DNA of 64,000 bases from Salinibius halmophilus (lineage in GTDB: Bacteria; Pseudomonadota; Gammaproteobacteria; Pseudomonadales; Natronospirillaceae), in NCBI RefSeq assembly GCF_003577475.1, contig NZ_QPEP01000016.1, forward strand, positions 1 through 64,000, in the 5' to 3' direction. A program made the position numbers and the translations under genes. The number at the start of each line of letters is the position of its first letter. The first letter of the stretch is position 1. Below the pieces are notes generated by a model. It saw only the letters and a list, made by a program, of their open reading frames with translations. It was not told the origin of the DNA and did no database searches. Below are positions 45,009 through 54,212 of this stretch, in pieces.

Positions 45009-46136
45009 ATGACGATTGCTCATACACAACAGCTACGTCTAGCAGTAGTCTCGGATGCTGCACCCGCACGCAACGGTGTTGGCGCGTACTATCTCGATTT
45101 GGTAACACATTTACGTCGCCATATTCATCAGGTCGAAATTTTCTCTCCAACGATCGAGGCTGATGGTCGTTGGCAGGCGGGTATGGTGTTGCCTTTGCCA
45201 GGCGACTCGACACAAAAGATGTGCATGCCCAACCCAATTTCGTTGCAACGCTCGTTGCGCCAGTTGAATCCTCATGTCGTGATTGTGCCAACACCAGGTT
45301 GTTATGGCCTAATGGGTGCTTTCATTGCGCAATCGATGAATATTCCAGTGGTAGCTGGTTTTCACACGAGCTTTGAGCACTTAACGGACTTGTACTGGCA
45401 AGGCTCGATTATGGGCAAAGTGGCCCGTCGATATTTTGAGCAATCGAACAAATACCTGTTTAGTAAATCTTCAGAAGTATTGGCTAATTCTAGAGAAATG
45501 GTAGAGCTCGCCGAACGCATCGGTGCTGAATCGGTAAAGCTTGTTGGTACACCCATACCGGCTGAATTTGTTGATACACCCGTGGTGCCGCATTCAGGCG
45601 AGTTAAAGCGTTGTTTGTTTGCTGGCCGTCTTGCGGCTGAGAAAAACGTAGCATCTGTGCTGCTTGCAGCAAAACGCCATCGTGATATCCAGTTTACGGT
45701 TGCTGGTGATGGCCCAATGCGCAAGGAAGTTGAAGCCTATTGTGATGAGCTAGATAACTTGCACTATGTTGGCTGGTTAAGCCGAGCTCAATTGCGCCAA
45801 CAAATGGATGCCAATGATGCACTGTTACTGCCATCTTACTTTGAATCATTCGGTACCATTGCGCTAGAAGCCATGGCGCGTCAGCGCATTGCTATTGTTA
45901 GCACGGGCTGTGGTATTAGTCAGTGGCAGAATTTATCTGGGGCGATGAGTTTAATTAGTGAGCAGCAGACGCTAACGCAAGTATTGTCGCAACTCAAGCA
46001 AGTGCCTAGCGATGCACTGCAAGCACAGGCGGCTAAAGCACTCTCGGTTGCCAGCGAAGTTCATGAGTGGAGTATTAGTGACTGGCTGCAACTATTGGGT
46101 GCTTTGTCGAATCAACCACTGCGCCAGGTTGCTTAA
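45009..46136 (+). CDS. GT4-family glycosyltransferase
   Basis: A 375-residue GT-B glycosyltransferase. The N-terminal acceptor domain has NGVGAYYLDLVTHLRRH and VAGFHTSFEHLTDLYW. The C-terminal donor domain has LFAGRLAAEKNVASVL and the E-x7-E motif in PSYFESFGTIALEAMA near residue 276. The fold resembles the PimB/SqdX-like retaining transferases, many of which act on lipids. AAGGAG lies 7 bases upstream of the ATG. It sits 2 bases after the sulfotransferase stop and overlaps the DUF2334 gene by one base (TAATG). Confidence 0.92.
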   Translation: MTIAHTQQLRLAVVSDAAPARNGVGAYYLDLVTHLRRHIHQVEIFSPTIEADGRWQAGMVLPLPGDSTQKMCMPNPISLQRSLRQLNPHVVIVPTPGCYGLMGAFIAQSMNIPVVAGFHTSFEHLTDLYWQGSIMGKVARRYFEQSNKYLFSKSSEVLANSREMVELAERIGAESVKLVGTPIPAEFVDTPVVPHSGELKRCLFAGRLAAEKNVASVLLAAKRHRDIQFTVAGDGPMRKEVEAYCDELDNLHYVGWLSRAQLRQQMDANDALLLPSYFESFGTIALEAMARQRIAIVSTGCGISQWQNLSGAMSLISEQQTLTQVLSQLKQVPSDALQAQAAKALSVASEVHEWSISDWLQLLGALSNQPLRQVA

Positions 46137-46843
46137 TGAAAACAGCCGTTTTATCCATTCATGATGTGATGCCGGAGACAATGGAGCGAGTTGCCGAAAT
46201 CATTGAGCTCGTGCCTAGTGCGCACCGTAATAAAATACTGTTGTTGGTGGTGCCTGGCTTAGCATGGCAGCCCGAGCAGCTCATGCAGTTGCGCCAGTGG
46301 ACAACTCATGGCTTGCAGCTTGCAGGCCATGGCTGGCACCATAAAACAGAGAAGATAGAAACCTTGTGGCACAAGTTGCATGCAACTTTCGTCTCGCGTG
46401 ATGTCGCTGAGCATTTGTCGATCACTGCTGAGGAAGAGTTAACGTTAATGCAAGCGAATCGCGATTGGTTCGAGCAAAACGGTCTGCCAATCAGTGACTG
46501 GTATGTGCCACCGGCTTGGGCATTTGGTCAGTTGCCTATTAATCAACGCAGCGACAGTGGCTACCGACTTTTTGAGTCAACGTTTTTCGTTTATGACAGC
46601 CGAGCGCAACGTCACCATTTTTTGCCGATGGTTGGTTATGAGGCTGACACGCTATTGCGAAAATGGTCGGTGCGTGCTTGGAACGCGATTAACCGGGTAT
46701 TGGGCCGCTGGCGTCCCGTACGCATTGGTATCCACCCACAAGACTTATCGCTGCTGCTGGCAGATGATTTGCGTCGGGATTTAACTCGTATTGCCAGCGA
46801 GCAGGTTGAGTTAACCCACCCAGACTATCTCTTCGTCCGTTAG
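46136..46843 (+). CDS. DUF2334 polysaccharide-deacetylase-like protein
   Basis: A 235-residue NodB-like fold protein. Metal and catalytic residues of the carbohydrate esterase fold are visible: SIHD with His9 and Asp10, the H-x-x-H-H set LAGHGWHHK (His65, 68, 69), WYVPPAWAF and IGIHPQDL near residue 199. There is no signal peptide, so it is cytoplasmic. It is the last gene of the cysC-sulfotransferase-GT4 operon, so an N-deacetylation of an aminosugar before or after sulfation is the natural reading, though unproven. Its 3' end overlaps the convergent rsuA-like gene by 33 bp. Confidence 0.85.
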   Translation: MKTAVLSIHDVMPETMERVAEIIELVPSAHRNKILLLVVPGLAWQPEQLMQLRQWTTHGLQLAGHGWHHKTEKIETLWHKLHATFVSRDVAEHLSITAEEELTLMQANRDWFEQNGLPISDWYVPPAWAFGQLPINQRSDSGYRLFESTFFVYDSRAQRHHFLPMVGYEADTLLRKWSVRAWNAINRVLGRWRPVRIGIHPQDLSLLLADDLRRDLTRIASEQVELTHPDYLFVR

Positions 46844-47503
46844 GTATCGGCTTTCGCCTAACTCAAGATCCTTATCCAGTTCGATAGGCCCGATTGCCTC
46901 GCGGTGCAGGGCGTCAACGTGGTTTCCAACTGCCGCCAACATGCGTTTCACTTGATGGTAGCGACCTTCAGAAATGGAAATCAAAATTTCCTGTACGTCG
47001 ATGACTGCCACTTTAGCTGGCAGAGTAGGGGTGTCCTCATTGCGTAACAGCACGCCTTGCTCTAATTGTTTAATTTGCTCGTCGGTTATTGGATCGGCAA
47101 GTTCAACACGGTAGCGTTTTTCGCACTGGTGCTGAGGTGAGGTAATGCGATGAGACCATTGCCCGTCGTTGGTTAACAATACTAAGCCTGTGGTGTCGAT
47201 ATCTAAACGCCCAGCTGCGTGCAGAGGTGTTCGGCTAACGACATCCACCAGCTCAAGCACTGTCGGGTGTTCTGGGTCAGCGGTGGAGCAAACAAAGCCT
47301 GGCGGTTTGTTGAGCATTATGTAGAGGTTGCCGGCAATGCTAAGCTGCTCGCCATGCCAAGCAATCTCATCCTGTTCTGCGACCACATAGGCTGCGCGTT
47401 TTTCAACTTCGCCATTGCAAGTAACATTGCCCTTGCCAATTTGGCGTTTAGCATCTTTGCGGCTCATTCCGGTAGCGTCAGAAAAAAACTTATCTAGGCG
47501 CAT
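46811..47503 (-). CDS. rsuA: 16S rRNA pseudouridine synthase RsuA
   Basis: A 230-residue S4-domain pseudouridine synthase. The S4 domain is MRLDKFFSDATGMSRKDAKRQIGKG. The catalytic Asp is in AAGRLDIDTTGLVLLTNDG near residue 99. SPQHQCEKRYRV and ISEGRYHQVKRMLAAVGNHV match RsuA, which modifies position 516 of 16S rRNA. The frame is open 64 codons upstream, into the rne gene region, but the ATG at 47503 gives the true family start. It ends in a 33-bp overlap with the convergent deacetylase gene. Confidence 0.93.
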   Translation of the reverse strand: MRLDKFFSDATGMSRKDAKRQIGKGNVTCNGEVEKRAAYVVAEQDEIAWHGEQLSIAGNLYIMLNKPPGFVCSTADPEHPTVLELVDVVSRTPLHAAGRLDIDTTGLVLLTNDGQWSHRITSPQHQCEKRYRVELADPITDEQIKQLEQGVLLRNEDTPTLPAKVAVIDVQEILISISEGRYHQVKRMLAAVGNHVDALHREAIGPIELDKDLELGESRYLTDEEIVWVG

Positions 47504-47526
47504 AAGTGTCTCGTAATCAATCAGGT

Positions 47527-47551
47527 AAAAAAAAGGGCCCGCAGGCCCTAT
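47527..47551 (-). terminator. Terminator after rne
   Basis: On the minus strand GGGCC, the 4-base loop TGCG and GGCCC are followed by eight T, 11 bp after the rne stop. Confidence 0.85.
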
Positions 47552-47561
47552 TTGGTTAACG

Positions 47562-50291
47562 CTACTCGGCGTTGCTTTCGCTGGCTTGACGCTTAGCAAT
47601 TTCGCGCGGGTCGTTTGGCGCGCGACGACGGCGACGACGCGGCGCGCCAGCTTTGTCTTCTTTTGCCGGCTCGGCTGTATCCGTGCTGCTAGCATCTGCT
47701 TTCGCCGGTTCGACTGGCTCTGCTTGTGCAGGTTCGCTTTGGCTCGTTGGTGCAGGCGCTTGCTCGCTGGCTTCTACCGGCGGCTCTGCAGATTGTTGTG
47801 GCGCAGGCGCTGCTTTTTTGTCGCTCGCTTGTGGCTCCGCGTTCACTGCAACCTCCGGCTTGCTTTCAGCCTCAGGTTTGGCCACTGCTTCAGGTTTACT
47901 TGCTGCTTCAGTCGTAGCTTCAGGCTGCTCAACACTTGTAGTCGGCTCAGCTTTTGGTTGCTCGCCTGTCGCAGGCGTTGCTTCTGCAGCAGTAGTTTGT
48001 TCACCATTGTTTGGCGCTTGGCTTGCAGTTTCTTCAACTGGCGAGTTAACCACTTCCTCTGGCTTCGTTGTACGGGCTTTGCTGCTGTCAGGCTTGCGTG
48101 TACGACGAGGCTTTTCGCTTGCCTCTTCAACAACGGCTTGCGATGTGACTTCTGCTGTTTGCTCAGTTACCGCAGCTTGTGCCTTGCGCGACTCTTGCGC
48201 GCTATTGTCACGCTCGCGTCGATTCGCACCGCGCTCATTGGTTGGAATGCGGCCTTGGTCGTCGCGGTTTGGGCGGCGATTTGGATCAGCTTTGCGCTCC
48301 TGCTTTTTCTGCTCGGGCGCTTTGCTGTCGTTGTGCTTATCTTGGCCTTTATCGTTTGACTTATCGTTGTTGCGAGGCTTGCGGCGCTTGTCGTTAGTGC
48401 GCTGGTCACCGTTTCTATTTGACTTGTCAGTGTTGCGATCTGGGCCTCGATCATTGTTGCGATCGGTGTTACGGCCACGATCGCTACCACGGTCGTTATT
48501 ACGATCGTTGTTGCGAGGTTTTTTCGCTGGCTTTGGCTTTTGCTTGCTGTCTTGTTTTGGTTTTTTAGCTGCTGGTGCGGCGCTAGTGTCGCGCTCTGGT
48601 GCTTCTTCAACAAATGCAGATTTTAACCAGCCTTTAATTTTGCCCAGCAGTGACTCAGTCGCCGGCGCCTCTTCAGGTAGCGCTTTTTTTGGTGCCGCAG
48701 CAATTTGCGATACAGCAGCTCGCTCACGCTTAACAGGAGCTTCTAGGGCTGCTGTTTGCTCTTCCGTGCTGCTCGACTCAACCTTAATCTTAAAGCTTGG
48801 TGTGTCATCACCTAGCTGCTCGTCGTCATCACGCAGGCGCACCACATCATAATGTGGGGTATGCATCTCTGGGTCGGCAATGACTAGGATATGTACATCA
48901 AGACGCTTTTCTATCTCGGTAATGGCGTTGCGCTTCTCGTTCGACAAGTAGGTTGCAACGGCGAGTGGCACTACGACACGAATTTGTGACGTACGCTCTT
49001 TAAACGCTTCTTCTTCAACAATGCGAAGAATAGATAATGCCAGTGATTTAACATCGCGAATGATGCCGTGGCCTGAGCAGCGCGGGCAAGTGATCGCACT
49101 TGTTTCACCCAATGATGGGCGCAAACGTTGACGTGATAGTTCTAGCAGGCCAAAGCGTGAAATACGGCCAATTTGTACACGGGCGCGGTCGGCACCTGCG
49201 GCTTGTTTTAACTTCTGTTCAACTTCGCGTTGGTGCTTGGCTTGTGTCATGTCGATAAAGTCGATCACGATCAAGCCACCGATGTCACGCAAGCGCAACT
49301 GGCGGGCAATTTCTTCCGCTGCTTCGAGGTTGGTATTCAGCGCGGTTTCTTCAATATCGCCGCCTTTGGTCGCACGTGCTGAGTTGATATCAATCGATAC
49401 CAAGGCTTCAGTTGGGTCGATAACAATTGAGCCGCCTGATGGTAGCTTCACTTCACGCTGGAATGCCGACTCAATTTGCGACTCAATTTGAAAGCGATTA
49501 AAAAGCGGTACTTCGTCTTGGTACAGCTTAATTTTATTGGCAAACGTTGGCATGTAGGTTGAAACAAAGCCTTGTGCCTCAGCGAAGGTGTCTTCGTTAT
49601 CAATCAGTACTTCACCAATATCCGAGCGCAAATAATCACGGATCGCTCGAATGATCACGTTGCTTTCTTGCAAAATGAGGAACGGAGGTGCCTTATTCGC
49701 CGATGCATCGGTAATTGCGCGCCACAAGTTCAGTAGGTTGTCTAGATCCCACTGAAGCTCTTCGGTAGAGCGGCCGATGCCGGCTGTGCGTGCAATGACG
49801 CCCATGCCTTTAGGAATGTTTAAGCCGCGCATCGCTTCGCGCAATTCGGCACGTTCTTCACCTTCAATACGGCGGGATATACCACCAGCGCGCGAATTGT
49901 TTGGCATCAATACTAGGAACCGGCCGGCGAGGCTGATCATAGTGGTTAATGCTGCCCCTTTATTGCCACGCTCTTCCTTGTCAACCTGAACAATGACCTC
50001 GGTGCCTTCAGCGACGACATCTTTGATATTTGGGCGACCTTGGAAGTCGGTATTAGAGAAGTATTCGCGTGCGATTTCTTTAAGGGGTAAAAAGCCGTGG
50101 CGTTCAGCGCCGTAGTCTACGAACGCAGCTTCAAGGCTTGGTTCAATGCGGGTGATTCGACCCTTGTAGATGTTTGCTTTTTTTTGTTCACGAAAGCCAT
50201 TTTCGATGTCTAGGTCGTACAGGCTCTGCCCATCGACCAAGGCAACACGGGTTTCTTCAACCTGTGTTGCATTAATTAGCATTCTTTTCAT
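47562..50291 (-). CDS. rne: Ribonuclease E
   Basis: A 909-residue RNase E from the ATG at 50291 ([10 protein letters not shown]); an upstream in-frame ATG at 50327 is not family-like. The S1 domain spans about 35-117. The catalytic Asp residues lie in [10 protein letters not shown] near 300 and IVIDFIDM near 343. The zinc link is CPRCSGHG near 403. The C-terminal half, about 400 residues, is a disordered scaffold. It has an Arg/Asn/Asp-rich RNA-binding stretch ([16 protein letters not shown]), an Ala/Glu/Pro-rich region and the ending [18 protein letters not shown]. It organises the RNA degradosome. Confidence 0.96.
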   Translation of the reverse strand: MKRMLINATQVEETRVALVDGQSLYDLDIENGFREQKKANIYKGRITRIEPSLEAAFVDYGAERHGFLPLKEIAREYFSNTDFQGRPNIKDVVAEGTEVIVQVDKEERGNKGAALTTMISLAGRFLVLMPNNSRAGGISRRIEGEERAELREAMRGLNIPKGMGVIARTAGIGRSTEELQWDLDNLLNLWRAITDASANKAPPFLILQESNVIIRAIRDYLRSDIGEVLIDNEDTFAEAQGFVSTYMPTFANKIKLYQDEVPLFNRFQIESQIESAFQREVKLPSGGSIVIDPTEALVSIDINSARATKGGDIEETALNTNLEAAEEIARQLRLRDIGGLIVIDFIDMTQAKHQREVEQKLKQAAGADRARVQIGRISRFGLLELSRQRLRPSLGETSAITCPRCSGHGIIRDVKSLALSILRIVEEEAFKERTSQIRVVVPLAVATYLSNEKRNAITEIEKRLDVHILVIADPEMHTPHYDVVRLRDDDEQLGDDTPSFKIKVESSSTEEQTAALEAPVKRERAAVSQIAAAPKKALPEEAPATESLLGKIKGWLKSAFVEEAPERDTSAAPAAKKPKQDSKQKPKPAKKPRNNDRNNDRGSDRGRNTDRNNDRGPDRNTDKSNRNGDQRTNDKRRKPRNNDKSNDKGQDKHNDSKAPEQKKQERKADPNRRPNRDDQGRIPTNERGANRRERDNSAQESRKAQAAVTEQTAEVTSQAVVEEASEKPRRTRKPDSSKARTTKPEEVVNSPVEETASQAPNNGEQTTAAEATPATGEQPKAEPTTSVEQPEATTEAASKPEAVAKPEAESKPEVAVNAEPQASDKKAAPAPQQSAEPPVEASEQAPAPTSQSEPAQAEPVEPAKADASSTDTAEPAKEDKAGAPRRRRRRAPNDPREIAKRQASESNAE

Positions 50292-50650
50292 GCAGTAATT
50301 CGACTCTTGGTTGTTGTTATCCACCAAGACGGGTCGCGAAGCAGATTACTTCACGTCAAATCTGAATCCTTGGTCGTTGTCGGGACGTCAACTTAACTCA
50401 TCTTGCTTCCGACAGCTGACTCACCTCTGATTGCAGAATGGCGTTCATCGTAAATTGTGAAGTTCTGCTGATGACGTGGCATTATTAGGCAAGTCTTACG
50501 GCTCTTCCCGCTTGCGCATTAAATGCAGTTTATTGCGTCACCAGCATAAATCTAGCTTGGCACTGACTCGTGCTCGATGGATTTGCTATGTTAAATCCAG
50601 ATCCTTTTACGGATACTTTCTCAATATAACAGAATGTAGCTAGGGCGCAA
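50292..50650 (-). promoter_or_regulatory. rne leader and promoter region
   Basis: This 411-bp intergenic stretch separates rne from the divergent rluC. On the minus strand a -35 TTGCGC (50650-50645) and a -10 TATATT (50628-50623) are spaced by 16 bp and would give a 5' untranslated leader of about 325 nt. A hairpin TGTCGG/CCGACA (50378-50383 with 50409-50414) lies within it. E. coli rne also has a long structured leader used for autoregulation by RNase E cleavage. The same role here is inferred. Confidence 0.45.
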
Positions 50651-50702
50651 ATGTTCAATAACCTGTTATCATAGGCCTTTGTTAAATAAGTAGTGTGGAT
50701 GT

Positions 50703-51617
50703 ATGTCGCAAGGCGTGAGATTTGTCACCATCAACGAAGATAACGATGGTCAGCGGCTGGACAACTTTTTGATGTCGCAGTTAAAGGGTGTGCCAAAAAG
50801 CTTGGTGTACCGAATTATTCGAAAAGGTGAAGTGCGCGTTAATAAAAAGCGCTGCAAGCAAACTGACCGACTCGCGATAGATGATGTAGTTCGTATTCCA
50901 CCAGTGCGAGTAAGTGAGCCGAGTGCTGCCGCGCCGGCTAGTGAGCAGTTAAAGCAAACGTTGCAAGCCCGCATTTTATATGAAGATGACGTGATGATTG
51001 CGGTTAATAAACCGCATGGGTTAGCAGTGCATGGTGGCAGTGGCGTGAAGCTTGGTTTAATTGAAGCGCTGCGCCAGTTATATCCGCAACAAAAGTTTTT
51101 AGAATTAGTGCATCGCTTAGATCGCGACACCTCAGGGGTGATTCTCGTTGCCAAAAAGCGCAGTGCGCTCAAGCACTTGCATGATCAACTGCGTGGTAAA
51201 ACCATGCGCAAAATTTATCACTGTGTGGTGTTGGGGCGATGGCCGGATGGGAAAAGTGCTGTGGATGCGCCACTTGAACGCTATCAACGAGGCGAGGAGC
51301 GCTTGGTTCGAGTTTCAAGAGCTGGCAAGCCTTCGGTGACGGGTTATAAGGTACTCAAGCGTGGCAAAGGCTGGACATTAATGGAAGCCTCACCAAAGAC
51401 CGGTCGGACCCATCAGATACGTGTGCATTGTTTGTATGGCGGTGGTGTGATTGCCGGTGACGAAAAATACTGCACCCCAGAAGAGCTGGCGTACAGTAAA
51501 TCTATTGGTTGTGATCGCTTGATGCTGCATGCTGCCCAGCTTACTTTTCAGCACCCTCGCACCGGCAAGCGCCTAACGCTGGATGCCCCAAAAGAGGGTG
51601 TCATGCTGAACTTTTAG
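50703..51617 (+). CDS. rluC: 23S rRNA pseudouridine synthase RluC
   Basis: A 304-residue RluC/RluD-type synthase acting on 23S rRNA positions 955, 2504 and 2580 in E. coli. An N-terminal S4 domain (GQRLDNFLMSQLKGVPKSLVYRIIRKGEVRVN) precedes the catalytic core HRLDRDTSGVILVAKK with Asp near residue 140. GRTHQIRVHCLYGG and LMLHAAQLTFQHP follow. The divergent pairing with rne is the common one. It overlaps maf by 4 bp at the 3' ends. Confidence 0.95.
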   Translation: MSQGVRFVTINEDNDGQRLDNFLMSQLKGVPKSLVYRIIRKGEVRVNKKRCKQTDRLAIDDVVRIPPVRVSEPSAAAPASEQLKQTLQARILYEDDVMIAVNKPHGLAVHGGSGVKLGLIEALRQLYPQQKFLELVHRLDRDTSGVILVAKKRSALKHLHDQLRGKTMRKIYHCVVLGRWPDGKSAVDAPLERYQRGEERLVRVSRAGKPSVTGYKVLKRGKGWTLMEASPKTGRTHQIRVHCLYGGGVIAGDEKYCTPEELAYSKSIGCDRLMLHAAQLTFQHPRTGKRLTLDAPKEGVMLNF

Positions 51618-52198
51618 TTATGCCGACCGAGCACGTCATAACCAAGGCTATCTAGATGTTCGCATAACTTGATGAGTGGTAGCCCAATCAAGCTAGTTGG
51701 GTCATCGCCGCGTTGATAACTGAATAGGGCGCTGCCTAGCCCTTCGGCTTTAAAACTGCCGGCACAATCAAATGGTTGTTCCATATCTACGTATGCCTCG
51801 ATTTGGTCACGCGTTAAGTCTCGGAAGCCGACATCGTAGCTAACAACATCGAGGCAATGCTGTTCAGTTGTGCCTGTATAAAGGCTGGTTAGAAAACTGA
51901 TCTGGTTGTTGGGGTAGCGCATTAATTGTTCAATTGCAGCGTCGCGTGTGCCTGGCTTGGTCAGTATAGTGCCATATGGGTCGACACCAACTTGGTCGCT
52001 TGCAATGATGATTTTGCCCGGATGACGCTTAGCTGTCGCTTCTGCTTTTAGTCGTGCTAAGCGCGTGACCAGTTCTATTGGCGACTCGTTAGGTAGCGGC
52101 GTTTCATCAATATCCGGGCTGTCAGCGATGAATGACAGTTGCAATCGTTGCAAAAGTTGCTGGCGATAGGGAGATGAGGACGCGAGAACTATACTCAT
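51614..52198 (-). CDS. yceF: Maf-like nucleotide pyrophosphatase (YceF type)
   Basis: A 194-residue Maf-family enzyme that hydrolyses modified NTPs; the E. coli YceF acts on 7-methyl-GTP. The opening LASSSPYRQQLLQRL is the Maf signature, followed by PDIDETPLPNE, ASDQVGVDP and the catalytic region QPFDCAGSFKAEGLGSALFSYQRGDDPTSLIGLPL. It is convergent to rluC and divergent from yceD, the usual order in gammaproteobacteria. Confidence 0.93.
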   Translation of the reverse strand: MSIVLASSSPYRQQLLQRLQLSFIADSPDIDETPLPNESPIELVTRLARLKAEATAKRHPGKIIIASDQVGVDPYGTILTKPGTRDAAIEQLMRYPNNQISFLTSLYTGTTEQHCLDVVSYDVGFRDLTRDQIEAYVDMEQPFDCAGSFKAEGLGSALFSYQRGDDPTSLIGLPLIKLCEHLDSLGYDVLGRHN

Positions 52199-52251
52199 AA
52201 TGTACGAAAACCTTTGACAGTAGCTTGACCGATCCCTATCATACCGCGCCT

Positions 52252-52797
52252 ATGTCGAAACCTGCATTACCAAGCTCACTTGAGCCACTAAAATTAGCAC
52301 AAAAAGCTGTCTCGCTTTCTGGAATGATTGCCGCGAGCAAATTTGTTCGCACGCAGGAATCTGGTATCGAAGTAGTGACTGATGCTGAGGTTGAATTAGA
52401 GTTTGGTATTGATGAAGATCGGCAGCGGTTTGTTAAAGGGTCTCTTTCTGTTGACGTTGAAGTGACTTGTCAGCGCTGTTTGCAGCCGATGCGCTTGCCA
52501 ATACGTGCCGACTTTGCACTAGCTATTGTGTTCTCTGATGAGGCAGCAGCGCACGTTAGCAAACAATACGAGCCCTGGTTGGTGAGCGGTGATCAAGATC
52601 GTGCTGACATCGTAAGCCCACTTGAAGACGAACTGCTGCTCGGGGTGCCTGTTAATGTCATGCATCCTGAAGCTGAGTGCAATGCACCGAACCATTACAC
52701 CGCTTCGCCAACTGAGGATGAGCAGTCTGAAGTTGATGGTGAGGCTAAGCAGAATCCGTTCGCTATGCTAGCGGATTTGAAAGATAAGTTATCCTGA
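52252..52797 (+). CDS. yceD: YceD (DUF177) family protein
   Basis: A 181-residue protein of the DUF177 family. The core DVEVTCQRCLQPMRLPI holds the conserved Cys pair. LPSSLEPLKLAQKAVSLSG opens it and KQNPFAMLADLKDKLS closes it. A role in 23S rRNA or 50S ribosome maturation is indicated in plants and bacteria. The ATG at 52252 gives the family start; a TTG at 52225 would add 9 residues. It lies 16 bp before rpmF. Confidence 0.9.
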   Translation: MSKPALPSSLEPLKLAQKAVSLSGMIAASKFVRTQESGIEVVTDAEVELEFGIDEDRQRFVKGSLSVDVEVTCQRCLQPMRLPIRADFALAIVFSDEAAAHVSKQYEPWLVSGDQDRADIVSPLEDELLLGVPVNVMHPEAECNAPNHYTASPTEDEQSEVDGEAKQNPFAMLADLKDKLS

Positions 52798-52813
52798 AAG
52801 CTTGGAGTAAACC

Positions 52814-52996
52814 ATGGCTGTTCAAAAGAACAAAGTAACTCGTTCACGTCGCGGTCAGCGCCGTTCACACGACGCTCTAACTGCTGCAACTCTGTCAGTA
52901 GATTCAACGACTGGTGAAACTCACCGTCGTCACCACGTAACGCCAGACGGCTTTTACCGTGGTAAGAAAGTAGTTGCTGACAGCAGCGAAGACTAA
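52814..52996 (+). CDS. rpmF: 50S ribosomal protein L32
   Basis: A 60-residue ribosomal protein, [20 protein letters not shown] at the start. The form lacks the zinc Cys motifs of some L32 (no CxxC). It lies in the usual yceD-rpmF pair, and a strong terminator follows, ending the unit. Confidence 0.98.
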   Translation: MAVQKNKVTRSRRGQRRSHDALTAATLSVDSTTGETHRRHHVTPDGFYRGKKVVADSSED

Positions 52997-53001
52997 AAAA
53001 G

Positions 53002-53026
53002 AGGAGCCTAGCGGCTCCTTTTTTTT
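53002..53026 (+). terminator. Terminator after rpmF
   Basis: A 7-bp stem AGGAGCC (53002-53008) / GGCTCCT (53013-53019) with loop TAGC is followed by seven more T. Confidence 0.9.
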
Positions 53027-53039
53027 GAGCATTACAAAG

Positions 53040-53118
53040 CTATGTCGCCCGAATCAAAGATTCGTACGACCTACGATATGTGCAGCAGTAGGTTTTACGA
53101 AGCGCAGCTTCGGGAAAT
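53040..53118 (-). repeat. R2 structured repeat, rearranged copy between rpmF and fabD
   Basis: Read on the minus strand, a B hairpin CGAAG/CTTCG with the tail GTAAAACCTAC (53118-53088) is followed by an A hairpin, CGTAGGTCGTA then CGAATC/GATTCG then CGAC (53075-53040). This is the order found at the junction of the two copies at 39607-39796. It lies where plsX and fabH usually stand. Confidence 0.65.
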
Positions 53119-53155
53119 ATTTATAATTACAGCAGCCTGCAATGGGTTGTGTTAA

Positions 53156-53181
53156 GTCAGTAATACCGCCACTCTACTGAC
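53156..53181. other. Inverted repeat upstream of fabD
   Basis: GTCAGTA (53156-53162) and TACTGAC (53175-53181) are separated by 12 bp. It could be an operator or leader hairpin for the fab operon. No known regulator site is recognised. Confidence 0.35.
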
Positions 53182-53276
53182 CTGTTCGAAATAATCACAA
53201 TTGTTTTCTCAGATCTTCTGTTTACTCTGTCATTGTCCAATCGATAATGCCAACTAGATACTTATATGGAACCATT

Positions 53277-54203
53277 ATGACAACCGCTTTTGTTTTTCCT
53301 GGTCAAGGCTCACAAACTGTAGGGATGCTTGCAGATGTGGCTGAAAAATATTCTGTTGTAACTGACACGTTCGCTGAAGCGTCTGAAGCACTTGGTTACG
53401 ACCTTTGGGCATTGGTTCAAGATGGCCCTGCTGAAGAGTTAGGTAAAACAGAAAAAACCCAGCCAGCATTGTTAACAGCAAGCGTGGCCCTTTTCCGTGT
53501 ATTGCAGCAAGAAGGTGTGGCAGCACCCGTTGCCATGGCGGGTCACAGCTTGGGTGAGTACTCAGCATTGGTATGTGCTGGTGCAATCGAATTTAAAGAC
53601 GCAGTAAAGCTTGTTGAGCTACGTGGCCAACTGATGCAGCAAGCCGTGCCTGCTGGCGTTGGTGCCATGGCTGCGATCCTTGGTTTGACTGATGAGCAAG
53701 TTGAAGAGGTTTGTGGCGCGCTAGACGACGCAGCAGTTGTTCAGGCAGTGAACTACAACTCGCCTGGCCAAGTTGTCATTGCTGGTCATAAAGAAGCTGT
53801 TGATGCTGCTTGTGAGCGTGCAAAAGAAGCTGGTGCGAAACGTGCGTTGCCATTGCCTGTAAGTGTGCCGTCGCACTGTGTGCTAATGAAACCAGCAGCA
53901 GAAAAGCTAGCGCAAGCGCTGAAAGAAGTGAACATTACGGCGCCAAGCATTCCTGTTCTACATAACGTGGATGGTGACGTGGCTGAGTCGGCAGATCTAA
54001 TTCGTGAAAAACTGATCGCTCAGCTGTACCAGCCGGTACTGTGGGCGCCATCAGTCAACAAACTGGCCGAGCAGGGTGTTGAAACCCTAGTTGAAGTTGG
54101 TCCAGGTAAAGTGTTAGCGGGTCTAGCGAAGCGTATTAATCGTGCGCTAGGTGCGCAAGCGACTGGCGATGCTGCCAGCCTCGCAAAGTATTTAGAAGCT
54201 TAA
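53277..54203 (+). CDS. fabD: Malonyl-CoA:ACP transacylase FabD
   Basis: A 308-residue transacylase loading malonyl groups onto ACP. FVFPGQGSQTVGML opens the protein and AGHSLGEYSALVC with the nucleophilic Ser is near residue 91. SVPSHCVLMKPAAEKL near residue 200 holds the catalytic His. The ATG at 53277 is the family start; the frame is open 10 codons further. It is the first gene of the fab cluster here; plsX and fabH, normally directly upstream, are absent. Confidence 0.97.
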   Translation: MTTAFVFPGQGSQTVGMLADVAEKYSVVTDTFAEASEALGYDLWALVQDGPAEELGKTEKTQPALLTASVALFRVLQQEGVAAPVAMAGHSLGEYSALVCAGAIEFKDAVKLVELRGQLMQQAVPAGVGAMAAILGLTDEQVEEVCGALDDAAVVQAVNYNSPGQVVIAGHKEAVDAACERAKEAGAKRALPLPVSVPSHCVLMKPAAEKLAQALKEVNITAPSIPVLHNVDGDVAESADLIREKLIAQLYQPVLWAPSVNKLAEQGVETLVEVGPGKVLAGLAKRINRALGAQATGDAASLAKYLEA

Positions 54204-54212
54204 GGAGCTTAT

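Noticed and set aside
47653-48852. 399-codon open frame antisense to the rne C-terminal half
   Set aside because: It is a shadow of the Ala/Glu/Arg-rich low-complexity part of RNase E. The predicted protein is Ser/Ala/Cys-rich with no domain or ribosome site, and the RNase E frame is certain.
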